The notes beneath the pieces are model-generated. The model worked only from the letters and a program-made list of their open reading frames with translations, had not been told where the DNA came from and did not search any database. The translations under genes and the position numbers were made by a program. Of a stretch of DNA of 64,000 bases, positions 1-9,003 are shown piece after piece; the first letter of the stretch is position 1; the number at the start of each line of letters is the position of its first letter. This DNA comes from Oenanthe sinensis (taxonomy: Eukaryota; Streptophyta; Magnoliopsida; Apiales; Apiaceae): NCBI GenBank assembly GCA_028671895.1, contig CM053802.1:36680201-36744200 (forward strand), given 5' to 3'.

Positions 1-69
1 AAGTCCTTTGGATCGGGAAAAAGTAATACTTGTGAACTCATTTGAGAATTCCTTGCAGATGGGATTTTC

Positions 70-330
70 AATAAATATGCATATAAATAATATCCCCAAG
101 TTTACTAACCAACTTAGATAAAATAAATTCATCAAGTTATTTAGTAAAACTCTGCAAGTTATTCGACTAGGGACAACTCTCAAAAGAAACGATACCTGGT
201 GTCCATGAACTTGTTCCTTCAGTGGTGGAGAGATCAACAGTGTTGCTGGAAATTGACAGCTTCTAGGAATGACTTCCCTGTCTTTCTTACAACCTGCATT
301 ATCTATATCTATATAGCCAATTAGGTTAAA
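70..330 (-). pseudogene. RNase H / pol C-terminus remnant of the antisense element
   Basis: Minus-strand reading gives YIDIDNAGCKKDRE (near 235-300), equivalent to the start of the copia RNase H (TDSDYAGCxxDRKS). A deletion follows, then codons resembling HIDIRYHFIRE (near 185-220), EQLADIFTKPLDE (near 105-160) and the pol end LVxELGMLN (near 70-100). The middle of RNase H between these blocks, including the region with the conserved TEAEY motif, is missing. Bases 1-70 lie beyond the end of pol and show nothing I recognise. Confidence 0.75.
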
Positions 331-479
331 CCTATTATCTTAAGGGTCCCAGATTTCAAGAATTGGTGATCCCCTAAGATATCTAACAATTCAAAACTTA
401 GCTATAAGATAAGATTCTCTAGATTCCACTTGGAAACTTGCACATAGGCATATCGAGAATTAAGGTATACTTGCACATT

Positions 480-1060
480 TATGACATTGTGTGTGCCTAG
501 CATTTCTAGAGAGATATGTATAACAACTCAAACGTTAAATCACTTTTAAGTAATTAATAGTTAGAGAGTCATACCATGTCCTTGACGTTTTGCTTGAATC
601 CTTACCTCCGTCATAGAAAAGCTTGCGAAGAGAATGATATACAAATTGTAATGGATCTGCACCTTCATCTTCTAGCTCACCATTCAGGAGTGCACTTGTT
701 CACATTCATCTGATAGATCTTCATGCTTGAATGCTCCACATGTGCTAGGTCCTAATCGTTGAGTCCCTGAAAATTGTTAGGTCCCCATTGATGAGTCCCA
801 AAGGATCAAGTTTCGTCACTGGTGCTTTCTGCTTGATCTTGAAAGTCCCGAAGATTCTGTTTCCATCATCGTCGATACCTTCTGCTTTAAAGTACTGTAG
901 CAACCAGTTTGGCTTTGCCCCTCATAACAATGCCAATAGTCATCCAGTTTCTGAGAACCCTTACTATACCAAATTCAGCTTCGACTTTAGTGGTCTGGGT
1001 TTCAGCTTCAGGTTTCTACCTTCGAACTGATTGAGATCATTTTGCATAGCAATCACTCAA
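480..1060 (-). pseudogene. Reverse transcriptase remnant of the antisense element
   Basis: On the minus strand I can follow the copia RT from the segment before KARLVAK (near 905-960) through the first catalytic region and NGELE (near 670-700) to TWYDSL (near 560-590). Frameshifts and stops break it at several places. The YVDD catalytic box, expected further left, is not recognisable. The plus-strand open frame at 788-1030 is only the shadow of this region. Confidence 0.75.
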
Positions 1061-1479
1061 TCTGGATCAATCTGTGCATCTTCAGTATTCTTTGGGATAC
1101 CAATTGATGGGTGATACCAATTGTAAGTTGACAATTTTTCTTTCCCAACTTGGTCCCGAAAAATATATGATCATTTCGATTAGCACTTCTAGCCTTTACA
1201 CAAGAATCCGGATCACTAAGAACGAGACTCTAGGATAGAATTTGACTTCAAACCTTTTGTCTTGGCAGAAATGTTCTTAATGAAATCCTTTGATCTTCAT
1301 TGTTGAACATGACTAGTAGATCCTTCTTTCATTTGCTCCCCTGAGTTGCTACTAAAGATTGATTCCTTCTGCAACCTCAGCTTCTACATCAGTATCTGAA
1401 TTTGTCAACGATTCAGAATAGTCGTTCACTTGAATGCCTGGGAGCTTGGTGTAGTTGGTCGTCACATTCAGACTTTTAA

Positions 1480-2110
1480 TCACTTATGAGTAGCCGAGGA
1501 GAATTGTTCCATGAGCCTTAACTTCTTGTCAAGATACTCAAATAGATTTTCATTAAAAATCAATTCCCTCCAAACACACGAAATAGCTTCAGTGTTTGCT
1601 TCTGGTTGGCCATTAACTCAAATGATATCTTTTCACGATCTTGTTGAATAAAGTAGCATGTTGTGTTAATTGCTTCAGCTTCAAAGTACCTTTCTCAGTA
1701 CAGACTTCATTTAGAACTTCACTCGCGAAATGTAGTTCCAATATCTGACTTCAAAGTTCTCACAGCTTACCAATTGTTTCCAACTTGATCTTCCTTATTA
1801 GATCAATCACCATTTATGACATTTTGTCTGTTGAATGCTTGAACGTCACCAATTCGTAATTAGGATTATCAATTTCAATCACCACTAAGCATATGACTTT
1901 CCTTCAGTGTGATGTTTTCATTGACTTCCCTATGTGACATACTTCAAAATATCCTTCTTGAAAGAATTCCATATGAAGCAGTCCTCTCACCAATTTCATC
2001 TTTATCAAAGAATCCATTGCCTTGTAGACCGACAAGTGTGAGAGCTTCCTTTGCCATAGCTAACTCTTCATTGATGAAGCTTTACTAAAAAGTTCACTTC
2101 ACCTTTGCAT
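1480..2110 (-). pseudogene. Integrase remnant of the antisense element
   Basis: Minus-strand codons match the element-C integrase in order: the zinc-domain side with AMDSLIKMKLVRGL and FFQEG (near 1950-2030), a LKSD-like second catalytic region (near 1730-1750), and later LKLFRVFGG and ILLGYS (near 1495-1600). Many stops and frameshifts lie between these blocks. Only the order and spacing of the blocks identify it. Confidence 0.7.
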
Positions 2111-2339
2111 CCAAATCCCATGTCAGCTACGAACAAATTTCTCACTCAGATTAGAGTAAGCTTCCAACCTTCTTGCTTGAGATCAAACACCTTTCCAGAA
2201 AACCCTTGACGAAGAATTCCCTAGTGCTCTTTAAAGTGCTTAACTCCTTTCAACAAGAAAGATGCTTCCATTGATGACAGTTCTTAAATCATGGTAGCCA
2301 TATCCCTTGTACATCCTTTGCTGTCATCTCCAAAGGTTA

Positions 2340-2480
2340 CCATTGGGGAGGCTTTCTCAACCAATTGTGATAGTAGAGCTTTAATCTTAGTCATATGCCT
2401 CGAACATTAAATGTCACGGAGTCACATAACTTTTGCCTTTCATAACATACTCTGCAATCACAAAAGATTAAGCTTCTTGG
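2340..2480 (-). pseudogene. Aspartic protease remnant of the antisense element
   Basis: The reverse complement of 2388-2415 reads as the CSRHMT block that follows the catalytic Asp in Sirevirus-type copia proteases. The surrounding codons resemble the 29.2-29.4 kb copy but are frameshifted. No complete active site can be read. Confidence 0.65.
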
Positions 2481-3489
2481 TCCTCAATTTTAATTGAGTC
2501 CAGATGGGTTAGAGATATTTTCAATAGTAACAACAGCTTCAACCTTAACATGCACAAACTTATCTTTGACTGATCACTTCTCATACATAGCAGCCTTGAC
2601 AAAGTAGTCTTTAGGCTATGAGACTAGTGATTCCAACCTAGCTTAAGGTGGACTAGCAGTCTTTACCCTATTGTGATTCTTATACATGCTTCGTCTAAGA
2701 TTATGCAAGTCCTGAGATATGCATTTTCAAATAACTAAACAAGCATGGAAATAAGAACACATGGTAAACATTTAGCTTCAAAGCATTAGAGATAAGAATT
2801 ATACAATTCAGGCATGTTATGCATATTAGAAAATTCAGTACTATCTACTTTAATCATTCTACACAAGTGTAACAGACATAAAGCAGATTCACAGATATTC
2901 AATAATTTTCTAAAAGCACATGGATAGAAGAACTAACAAATTAATTACTAATTCTTTCTAATTCATTCTGTCATTTTCTAACATTTTAAACTATCTCTAA
3001 TTACCTAAGTCAGTGTTAAATTAAGCCTCGAATCTACATGACTTACTGACTACTTAGATAATTCTACCATCTTTTAACCATTTATTCCTAACAAGCAATA
3101 CATGATTAGATATAGCATTTAAGAGCAACTATGTCAGTAAAAGCAAATCATATGAAAATAAGCACATAAACAATTAATAAGTCATTTGCCATTAAGAACA
3201 AATAAAATCTGATCTATGACCTGTTTGTCTATTAGCAATTTTCACAACATTAGCAGAGGTATTAAATCACATAAGATTTGAATCAAGTTCCAGCAAATGT
3301 TTGGGGATACACCTAATCGTCTAGAACACCCTATCTAATTCTAGATATTCATTTTACTGCATATAAAATCAAGTATGAAATGTACTAATTAAACTCATGA
3401 ATCCTAGCATGCAATCTTATTCTTAGCAATCAATTAAGCATTTAAGTCCTAAGATGCTAACATGCTGTCATGAATATAATACATTCCAA

Positions 3490-4330
3490 AACTTAATAAA
3501 CATACAGTTCTGAATTAGATAAACGTATACTAGTTAGAATGTATACCTGTGAAGTGCTTAGTGATTCATCTCCAGTGTTGGTCATTGATGCCAGATATTC
3601 ATTTGGTTCATCACTGTCACTGATAGAATCATCCTTGCATTTAACTTCATCAACAAATGTTTTCCCTTGCTGCTTCCTCACTAATGTTTGAGATTCCTGC
3701 TACAACCCAACATAGTGTCTGTCATCATTTGCTTGTACAGGCTTCTTCATTTTGTGTAGCAAACCCCTGATCTTGTCTTTTTAATATAAATCATCCCTGT
3801 CTTGCAACCGCCTCTTGAACTGATCTTGGAAATCTCCTTTATGGAATCTATAGGTAAGGACCTTAGATTTAGAATTGGGATTCCGTCTGAATCTGATGTC
3901 ACTGAACTTCCTGTTTGCCTTGCATGCTTGACTTGCAGTCCAGTTCTCAAGTTATTCCAAAGTGTAAGATTCACTTATAACACCTTGACCACTACCTCGA
4001 GCTACAACATCTTCAATTCAGCTTCTAGGATCATTTCGTTTCTGTTCAGAGGTTCTCAACCTTGACGTCAATCAAATTTGGTTCATGGGTCACAAATACA
4101 GTGGATATGCTAACAACCTGCTTTACCAAATATTATCTTCTTCAGCTCTTGTTCTAGTTCATAGGCCTTCAGCACATACAGGTCTTTTACAGACAATGTG
4201 GTTGTATCCTTAAATCCCTGTTGGCTGTATCCTGTGTTCCAGATGATCTGCAGTGTTAGCACGAACTTCCTGTAATCTCCCTGTAGAATAGTCTTTAAGG
4301 CTTGTACTGAGATTCCAGGTTGTCCAGTCT
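3490..4330 (-). pseudogene. Gag remnant of the antisense element
   Basis: Two minus-strand open pieces (3493-3681 and 3747-3974) carry the Gag C-terminal side: a SDSDG and GGCKTGM stretch just before the expected first zinc knuckle, then an acidic segment (DDSISDSDEPNEYLASM) equivalent to DDSDDDEEE in element C. At 4140-4300 the capsid-like block KFVLTL, a frameshift, DHLEHRI, then LSVKDLYVLKAYELEQ align with the element-C Gag. The zinc-knuckle cysteines are not intact. Confidence 0.75.
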
Positions 4331-4590
4331 GTACTCCTTCACTACTTCAACCCCTAAGATTTTTCATCCAAAAATACAACTCAAATCAACCAAAAACTGT
4401 ACCCAAATTAATCTCTTCTTTTGCAGCTTCCAAAATATTAGTGGGATCCTATGGAGTAAACCTCTGAGGAAATTAATACCACTATTTCTTCAGTCTGTTC
4501 CAGAATTATTTTCATTGGATAACCTTCAGTCAATCTTAGTTGTCTTCAATACCCGGAAAAATCTTCAACTACTACTTCCTTGAGCACCCT

Positions 4591-4837
4591 CGAATTAATA
4601 TTTAAGAAAAATTTAAATTTACAGAACTTTTAATTTTCTTAGAAAATAAATTAAACAAAAATAAAAATTTACAACAAATTAATTTTCAAGAATTTCGAAT
4701 TTTCTTAAAAATTAAAATATGGTAAATTAATACTTAAGAAAAATTTAATTTTCAAGAATTTTAAATTTCCTGCAAAAATAAATAAATCTTTCATAAAAAT
4801 TAAAGAGTACAAAACTTGGGGTACCAAACTGTAGTTT
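4591..4837 (-). other. AT-rich leader of the antisense element
   Basis: About 250 bases made mostly of A/T runs of the type AATTTTAAGAAAATT. Composition and texture match the 5' leader of element C (about 19,630-19,900), and its position upstream of the antisense gag agrees. No primer-binding site survives. Confidence 0.45.
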
Positions 4838-5062
4838 TGGCAGGTGTCGATTTTTTTAACCAAGTGAAGCTTGGTGTCGATTCCTTTACTTCACTTGACA
4901 TTAGGTGTCGATATGTACCTGCCTGTGTTTGTCAAATATGTTAAGTTTACTGCCTATACTATTTACTATGTGTCGAGTTTTTTTTTTTTTAAAAAAACAT
5001 GTGTCGAATCCTATATGTATGTGCATTGTTTTTATTTTCCGACACATAGCTAGTTGGTTAGT
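4838..5062 (-). repeat. GTGTCGA motif array, probable LTR remnant
   Basis: GTGTCGAT/GTGTCGAA occurs five times in about 160 bases (near 4845, 4873, 4905, 4970 and 5001), with a reverse-oriented CGACACAT near 5040. The same motif fills the U3 of the LTRs at 6585-8428 (same orientation) and 47651-48819 (opposite orientation). It is therefore probably a truncated antisense LTR of that family, the 5' LTR of the gag-pol to its left. The TATA box and the LTR terminus are missing. Confidence 0.5.
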
Positions 5063-5195
5063 TTACTGAACTTATGCAGGCGCGTGTAACAGAAACATAT
5101 ATACTGTATATGTTTTCAACTTAGCATGGCAGAGAAAAGTTGTGAAAACTGGACCACACTTAATCGTTAAATAAATTTAAATGAAAAACTTTTAT

Positions 5196-5470
5196 AAAAT
5201 TTAAAAAATAAACTAATTAAAATTTATAAAATAAACTTATAAAAGTTTATAAAATAAATTTTATAAGAGTTTATAAAGTAAATTTTATTTAAAATTTATA
5301 AAATAAACTAATTAAAATTTATAAACCAAACTAATAAAAGTTTGTTAAACAAATTTTATAAAAGTTTATAAAATAAATTTTATCTAAAATTTATAAAATA
5401 AACTATTTAAAATTTATAACATAAACTAATAAAAGTTTACAAAATAAATTTTATAAAAGTTTATAAAAGT
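5196..5470. repeat. 95-bp AT-rich tandem repeat, about 2.9 copies
   Basis: Units start at 5196, 5291 and 5386, each beginning AAAATTTAWAAAATAAAC, giving a period of 95 bp. Each unit is itself built from imperfect shorter pieces (TTTATAAAATAAA). The array sits exactly between the antisense debris and the surviving end of element-A pol, so it may mark or have filled a breakpoint. Confidence 0.85.
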
Positions 5471-5501
5471 TGGTGAATTGGGGATGCTTAACACAAGTTA
5501 G
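5468..5501 (+). pseudogene. Last codons of element-A pol
   Basis: After the tandem repeat the sequence reads KLV, then with one base lost ELGMLNTS and a TAG stop. This matches the pol end of element C (TRLVCELEMLNSIN, stop at 32,393-32,395) and of the antisense copy. The rest of the gag-pol of element A is absent from the window, so A is truncated on its left at about 5470. Confidence 0.65.
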
Positions 5502-6000
5502 TAAATCCTCCTATCTGTAACATCCAAGTTTTGATCATTTACATATGTTTGTTTTTCTTATTAAATGCCTAGTGGAAAACATATGTAAATGATCTTTAAA
5601 ATTGCACAAAATATCACTTCTGCATGCCATTTAATCATTTTGAACTTAGACTTTAAGATGTTTAATTAATGATTATTATATGGTGTATGTTGTGTTATTT
5701 TTCATAAATTCACTGTGCATTAATTGAAATTATTGATCAAAACTTTGAATTTATGCTCATTAATTGCATGAACATAGGGGGAGTTAAATTCATGGATCTC
5801 TAAATTTATCATGATTTTAAATGAATTTTTCTATGTTTTTCATGTAATTTTTATATAATTTAAAGCCTTAGAATTGTCAAGGAATGTCTCTTTTAATGGT
5901 TTTTATTAAAAATCCTTGAATTGGTATTTATTTTAATTTGGCAAAATTTAATTATTGATTTTCCAGAAAAATTGCCAAATTTTACTAAGTACCTTCAAAA
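5502..6000 (+). other. Spacer downstream of element-A pol
   Basis: AT-rich non-coding spacer of about 500 bp between the pol stop and the motif array. Element C has a spacer of the same length (32,396-32,880) in the same place. It contains one clear inverted repeat, ATCATTTACATATGTTT (from 5535) against AAACATATGTAAATGAT (5576-5592). No gene is seen. Confidence 0.5.
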
Positions 6001-6001
6001 T

Positions 6002-6580
6002 TTCGAGATAGAGTCTATCTCGAAACTCATCTCGAAATTCGGCTTGAATTTCGACTTTGAGCTTCCAGGAGTGAAGTTTTGAAAATTCTAAGTCTGGTAA
6101 ATTTTTTTTCGACTTAGTGTCTATCTCGAACTTTATCTCGAAATTCGACTTACAGTTCGAGATAGAGTTCCAGGTGTAAGAGATTTGAATTTTCTAAGTC
6201 TGGGAAAATATTCGAGTTAGCATCTCTCTCGAAATTCATCTCGAAATTCGACTTGAAGTTCGACTTAGAGTCTATCTCGAAATTCATCTCGAATTTCGAC
6301 TTGAAGTTCGACTTAGAGTCTATCTCGAAATTCATCTCGAAATTCGACTTGAAGTTCGACTTAGAGTCTATCTCGAAATTCATCTCGAAATTCGACTTGA
6401 AGTTCGACTTAGAGTCTATCTCGAAATTCATCTCGAAATTCGACTTGAAGTTCGACTTGGAGTCTATCTCGAAACTTATCTCGAATTTCGACTTGAAGTT
6501 CGAGATGGGTCTTTCCTGAGAGGTTTAATGCTGTTTAAAATTGTTTAAGTGAATTTAATTCGAGTTAGCCTCTATGTCGA
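6002..6580 (+). repeat. Element-A motif array in the pol-env spacer, including a 48-bp tandem repeat
   Basis: Dense array of TCTCGAAATTCGACTT-type words. It opens with a palindrome at 6002-6024 (TTCGAGATAGA, G, TCTATCTCGAA; 11-bp arms). From about 6253 to 6512 it becomes a regular 48-bp tandem repeat of about five copies, roughly 90 percent or better identical by eye. Because 48 is divisible by 3 and the unit lacks stops, long frames are open on both strands; I do not regard them as genes. The same words recur in the element-A LTR U3 (14,041-14,353). A solo LTR interrupts the array at 6585-8428. Confidence 0.85.
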
Positions 6581-6584
6581 AACT

Positions 6585-8428
6585 TGTTAGGTCCCGAAGT
6601 ATCGTAGAAGGGGGGTTGAATACGATACTCACAATAATTTAAATTCTTTTCGGAATTTGCGGATAAATAAATTATTGCTTCAGAGTGGGTTTGGCCATTT
6701 ATAGTGTTTAGGTGAGCTGCCTACTAATTTTCTGTGTTTATGAATAAACAATATAGTTCTAGAAAATTAGCAAGTAATTTAAACGAGACAGGTTTCGGGG
6801 AATATTACTTTCGTATTAATCCCTGAGGTTGCTACACCCAGTTAAAAATATAACTGGCTTCCAAAGAACAGATTAGTTCTTTGCTTCTACAAAGAGATAT
6901 GATTGATTCCTATTACAATGAATAGATCTGTGAATGAACAAAAAAGAAATCAATCTAACAGAGAGTGTTTTATAATAGCCCTATATTTTTACAACATAAT
7001 GAACCGGCTAAATTATAAAACTCCGGTGAAGAAGGTATGTGTATAGCTTTGTGTCTCTTCTTCTCCGGCTTCTGTCTCTCTCTGTATCTCTTTGTTTCTG
7101 TGTGTATATTTTCACACACACCCCAAATGAATTAAATTCATTTGTTTATATAGTGTAGGCTTTTCAATAATTTAACTGCTGTTGTGAGTGTCGAATTCTT
7201 CTCCCCCTGTATGTTGACTGAGTTGACTTTGAGAATCCCTTGAATAAATTCTAGGTGTCGAATTTTGCTTCCTTGTATTTTACCTTAGAAAATTATCCTG
7301 TGTGTCGAATTCTTAAACCACATGTAATTGCCTTAGTCACAAATAGGTGGGTGTCGAATTCTAGGTTCATGTGCAGCTAGGTGTCGATTTTCCCTTCAAT
7401 GTACTTGCCTTAGAATATAAATTCTATGTGTCGAATTCTACTCCTTGTATAATCTAGGTGTCGAATTCTTCACCATGTACAATCCTTAGAAGTTTAAATT
7501 CTATGTGTCGAATACCTCTCACATGAACATGCCTTGGAATACAAAAGCTATGTGTCGAATTCTTTTAGCAGTATATGCCTTAGAATTCTAATCAACATAT
7601 TCAGCTAGGTGTCGATATTGAATTTGACATTGCATAGTAACATATTCACGTGTTGACACTTTGGTGGTTAAATGGTCAAACTACCATTTAGTCACCAAAG
7701 TTTGGCACTTCTTCATTTTGGTTACTTGCGGTTTGGTCACTTGCGGTTTGGCTGTTTAGCTATTCGGCTGTTTGACTATTGAGCTGTTCAGCTGTTTTTC
7801 TTTGAACCCTTGAACCTTTACAAGCGCTTCAATCCTCGACCCTTTTCTTCCATTTCCTTCACTCCACACACTTAGTCAATGCTCTACTTCATAGATGTAA
7901 TTACCATTATCTTTCGTGTTGACGTTTAGTGCACTGGTCTGGTTCACAAACGACTAACACCGATCCTGATCTTCACATCTCATTTAATTCAAATGACAAG
8001 AGTGCTGCAGTTCTTTCTTGCTTCGAACACTGACTGTCAATAAACATAGTACTTTCACTGGAATCTTTTCTGGTACTTAGACATACCATGTCTTCAATTC
8101 TTCTAGATTCCTATGCTTCGAACACTGTCTATCTTCAATCAATGCTGGTACACTGAAATCTTCTAGTGGCACTTTTATACTGAATCATTAACACTTCTGA
8201 ACCCTGAAAGTCTTTACACATTATTCTTCACTGAGGCATGAACATATTAATGTACTTCTTTCAGTGACCTGTAGTAGACTTCAAAACTTCTTCTAATGTC
8301 TTGATTCACTGTATTTGCCTTGTCTTCATTTCTTCCTGATTTCTGTGTAGGCGTAGTATTATTTACTTGTCCTGTTCTAGTGTTGAGTTATCATGATTAC
8401 TATTCATACAGCTTCGTAATCTCCAACA
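6585..8428 (-). mobile_element. Solo LTR, Sirevirus-type, 1844 bp
   Basis: It begins TGTTAGGTCC and ends CCAACA, flanked by a perfect 5-bp duplication AAACT (6580-6584 and 8429-8433). Removing it restores continuity of the surrounding motif array. The left end is the reverse complement of the LTR 3' end seen before the primer sites (GGACCTAACA preceded by the CAACCCCC block), so the LTR lies antisense. Antisense U3 features are a GTGTCGAAT motif array at 7186-7615 and a TATA-like TATATAAACA at about 7145-7154. No internal region remains, which is the usual product of LTR-LTR recombination. The family matches the LTR at 47,651-48,819. Confidence 0.9.
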
Positions 8429-8433
8429 AAACT

Positions 8434-8525
8434 TATCTCGAATTTCGACTTGATGTTCGAGATAGAGTTCGACATAGAAGTTCAACTTAGAAGTTCGACA
8501 TAGAGTTCGACTTAGATTACCCTGT
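8434..8525 (+). repeat. Continuation of the element-A motif array
   Basis: TCTCGAATTTCGACTT, TTCGAGATAGAG and four further TTCGACATAG/TTCGACTTAG words continue the array that was split by the solo LTR. The array ends about 60 bp before a TATA-like box. Confidence 0.8.
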
Positions 8526-8585
8526 GCGTACTTAAGTTTTTTTTCATTTTCACAGGGATATTTTTGTCATTTTCACTCTATTGCC

Positions 8586-8593
8586 TATATATA
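8586..8593 (+). promoter_or_regulatory. TATA-like box upstream of the env-like ORF
   Basis: TATATATA within GCCTATATATACAACA, about 60 bp after the motif array and 411 bp before the ATG at 9004. It is followed by a pyrimidine-rich stretch resembling a plant transcript leader. In the LTRs of this lineage the same order (motif array, then TATA) defines the real promoter. Use as an internal promoter is inference. Confidence 0.4.
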
Positions 8594-9003
8594 CAACATT
8601 AACCCGATTTTACTTTCACTTTTACCCCATTGTTTTAAAACCTAATTTTTACAGCAGCCCTCCCTCCCACCCACGACTGTTCATAGTTGTGGTTGAATCT
8701 CTTACATATAACGAACTACTGTCCATTTTGTTTCTTGATTTTACTATCTGCATCACGTTTAACCGTTTATATTGTGCGTAGTTTTGTGTTTAACATCGTA
8801 ACTGTTCATCTTCACAGATACATACATACACACGATTTACACACACTTCTCACATCAATATTATTACTGCAGATTTTGTTTTCACAGTAGTTTGTTACTA
8901 ATTCTTGTTTAATTCCGTAGTTTAATTTTCACTATAACATCACAGTTGTTTTCTAAATTAAAAGGGATTAAAAACAATTTTTTTTCTAAACAAAAAAAAA
9001 CAA
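8594..9003 (+). other. Putative leader of the env-like ORF
   Basis: About 410 bp of T/C-rich sequence with short open frames only (for example 8581-8781). An in-frame TAA at 8959-8961 precedes the ATG at 9004, and the bases before the start (ACAA) suit plant initiation. No splice signal can be assigned with confidence. Confidence 0.35.

Larger units (their letters stand above)
70..4590 (-). pseudogene. Decayed antisense Sirevirus-type gag-pol
   Basis: Read on the minus strand, this stretch gives, in order from 4590 down to 70, recognisable pieces of a Ty1/copia polyprotein: Gag, protease, integrase, reverse transcriptase and RNase H. No frame stays open; I identified it by codon-level resemblance to the better preserved copy at 19.9-32.4 kb. 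Landmarks are the Gag stretch KFVLTL followed after a frameshift by DHLEHRI (near 4260-4290), an acidic Gag region (near 3590-3630), the CSRHMT protease motif (near 2390-2415), FHVFG-like and RSD-like integrase pieces, and NGELE of the RT (near 680). The element would have encoded the replication machinery of an LTR retrotransposon; it is dead. Its 5' side lies to the right and its LTRs are mostly lost. Confidence 0.85.

Noticed and set aside
788..1030. Plus-strand 80-codon frame
   Set aside because: It is the antisense shadow of the reverse-transcriptase remnant on the minus strand.
6150..6519. Repetitive 88- and 93-residue frames on opposite strands
   Set aside because: A 48-bp repeat without stops is open by arithmetic. 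The unit is the LTR-type regulatory motif, and no start context or homologue supports coding.
6002..6580. CRISPR-like array
   Set aside because: Repeats are directly adjacent with no unique spacers, and the sequence is clearly plant retrotransposon DNA.
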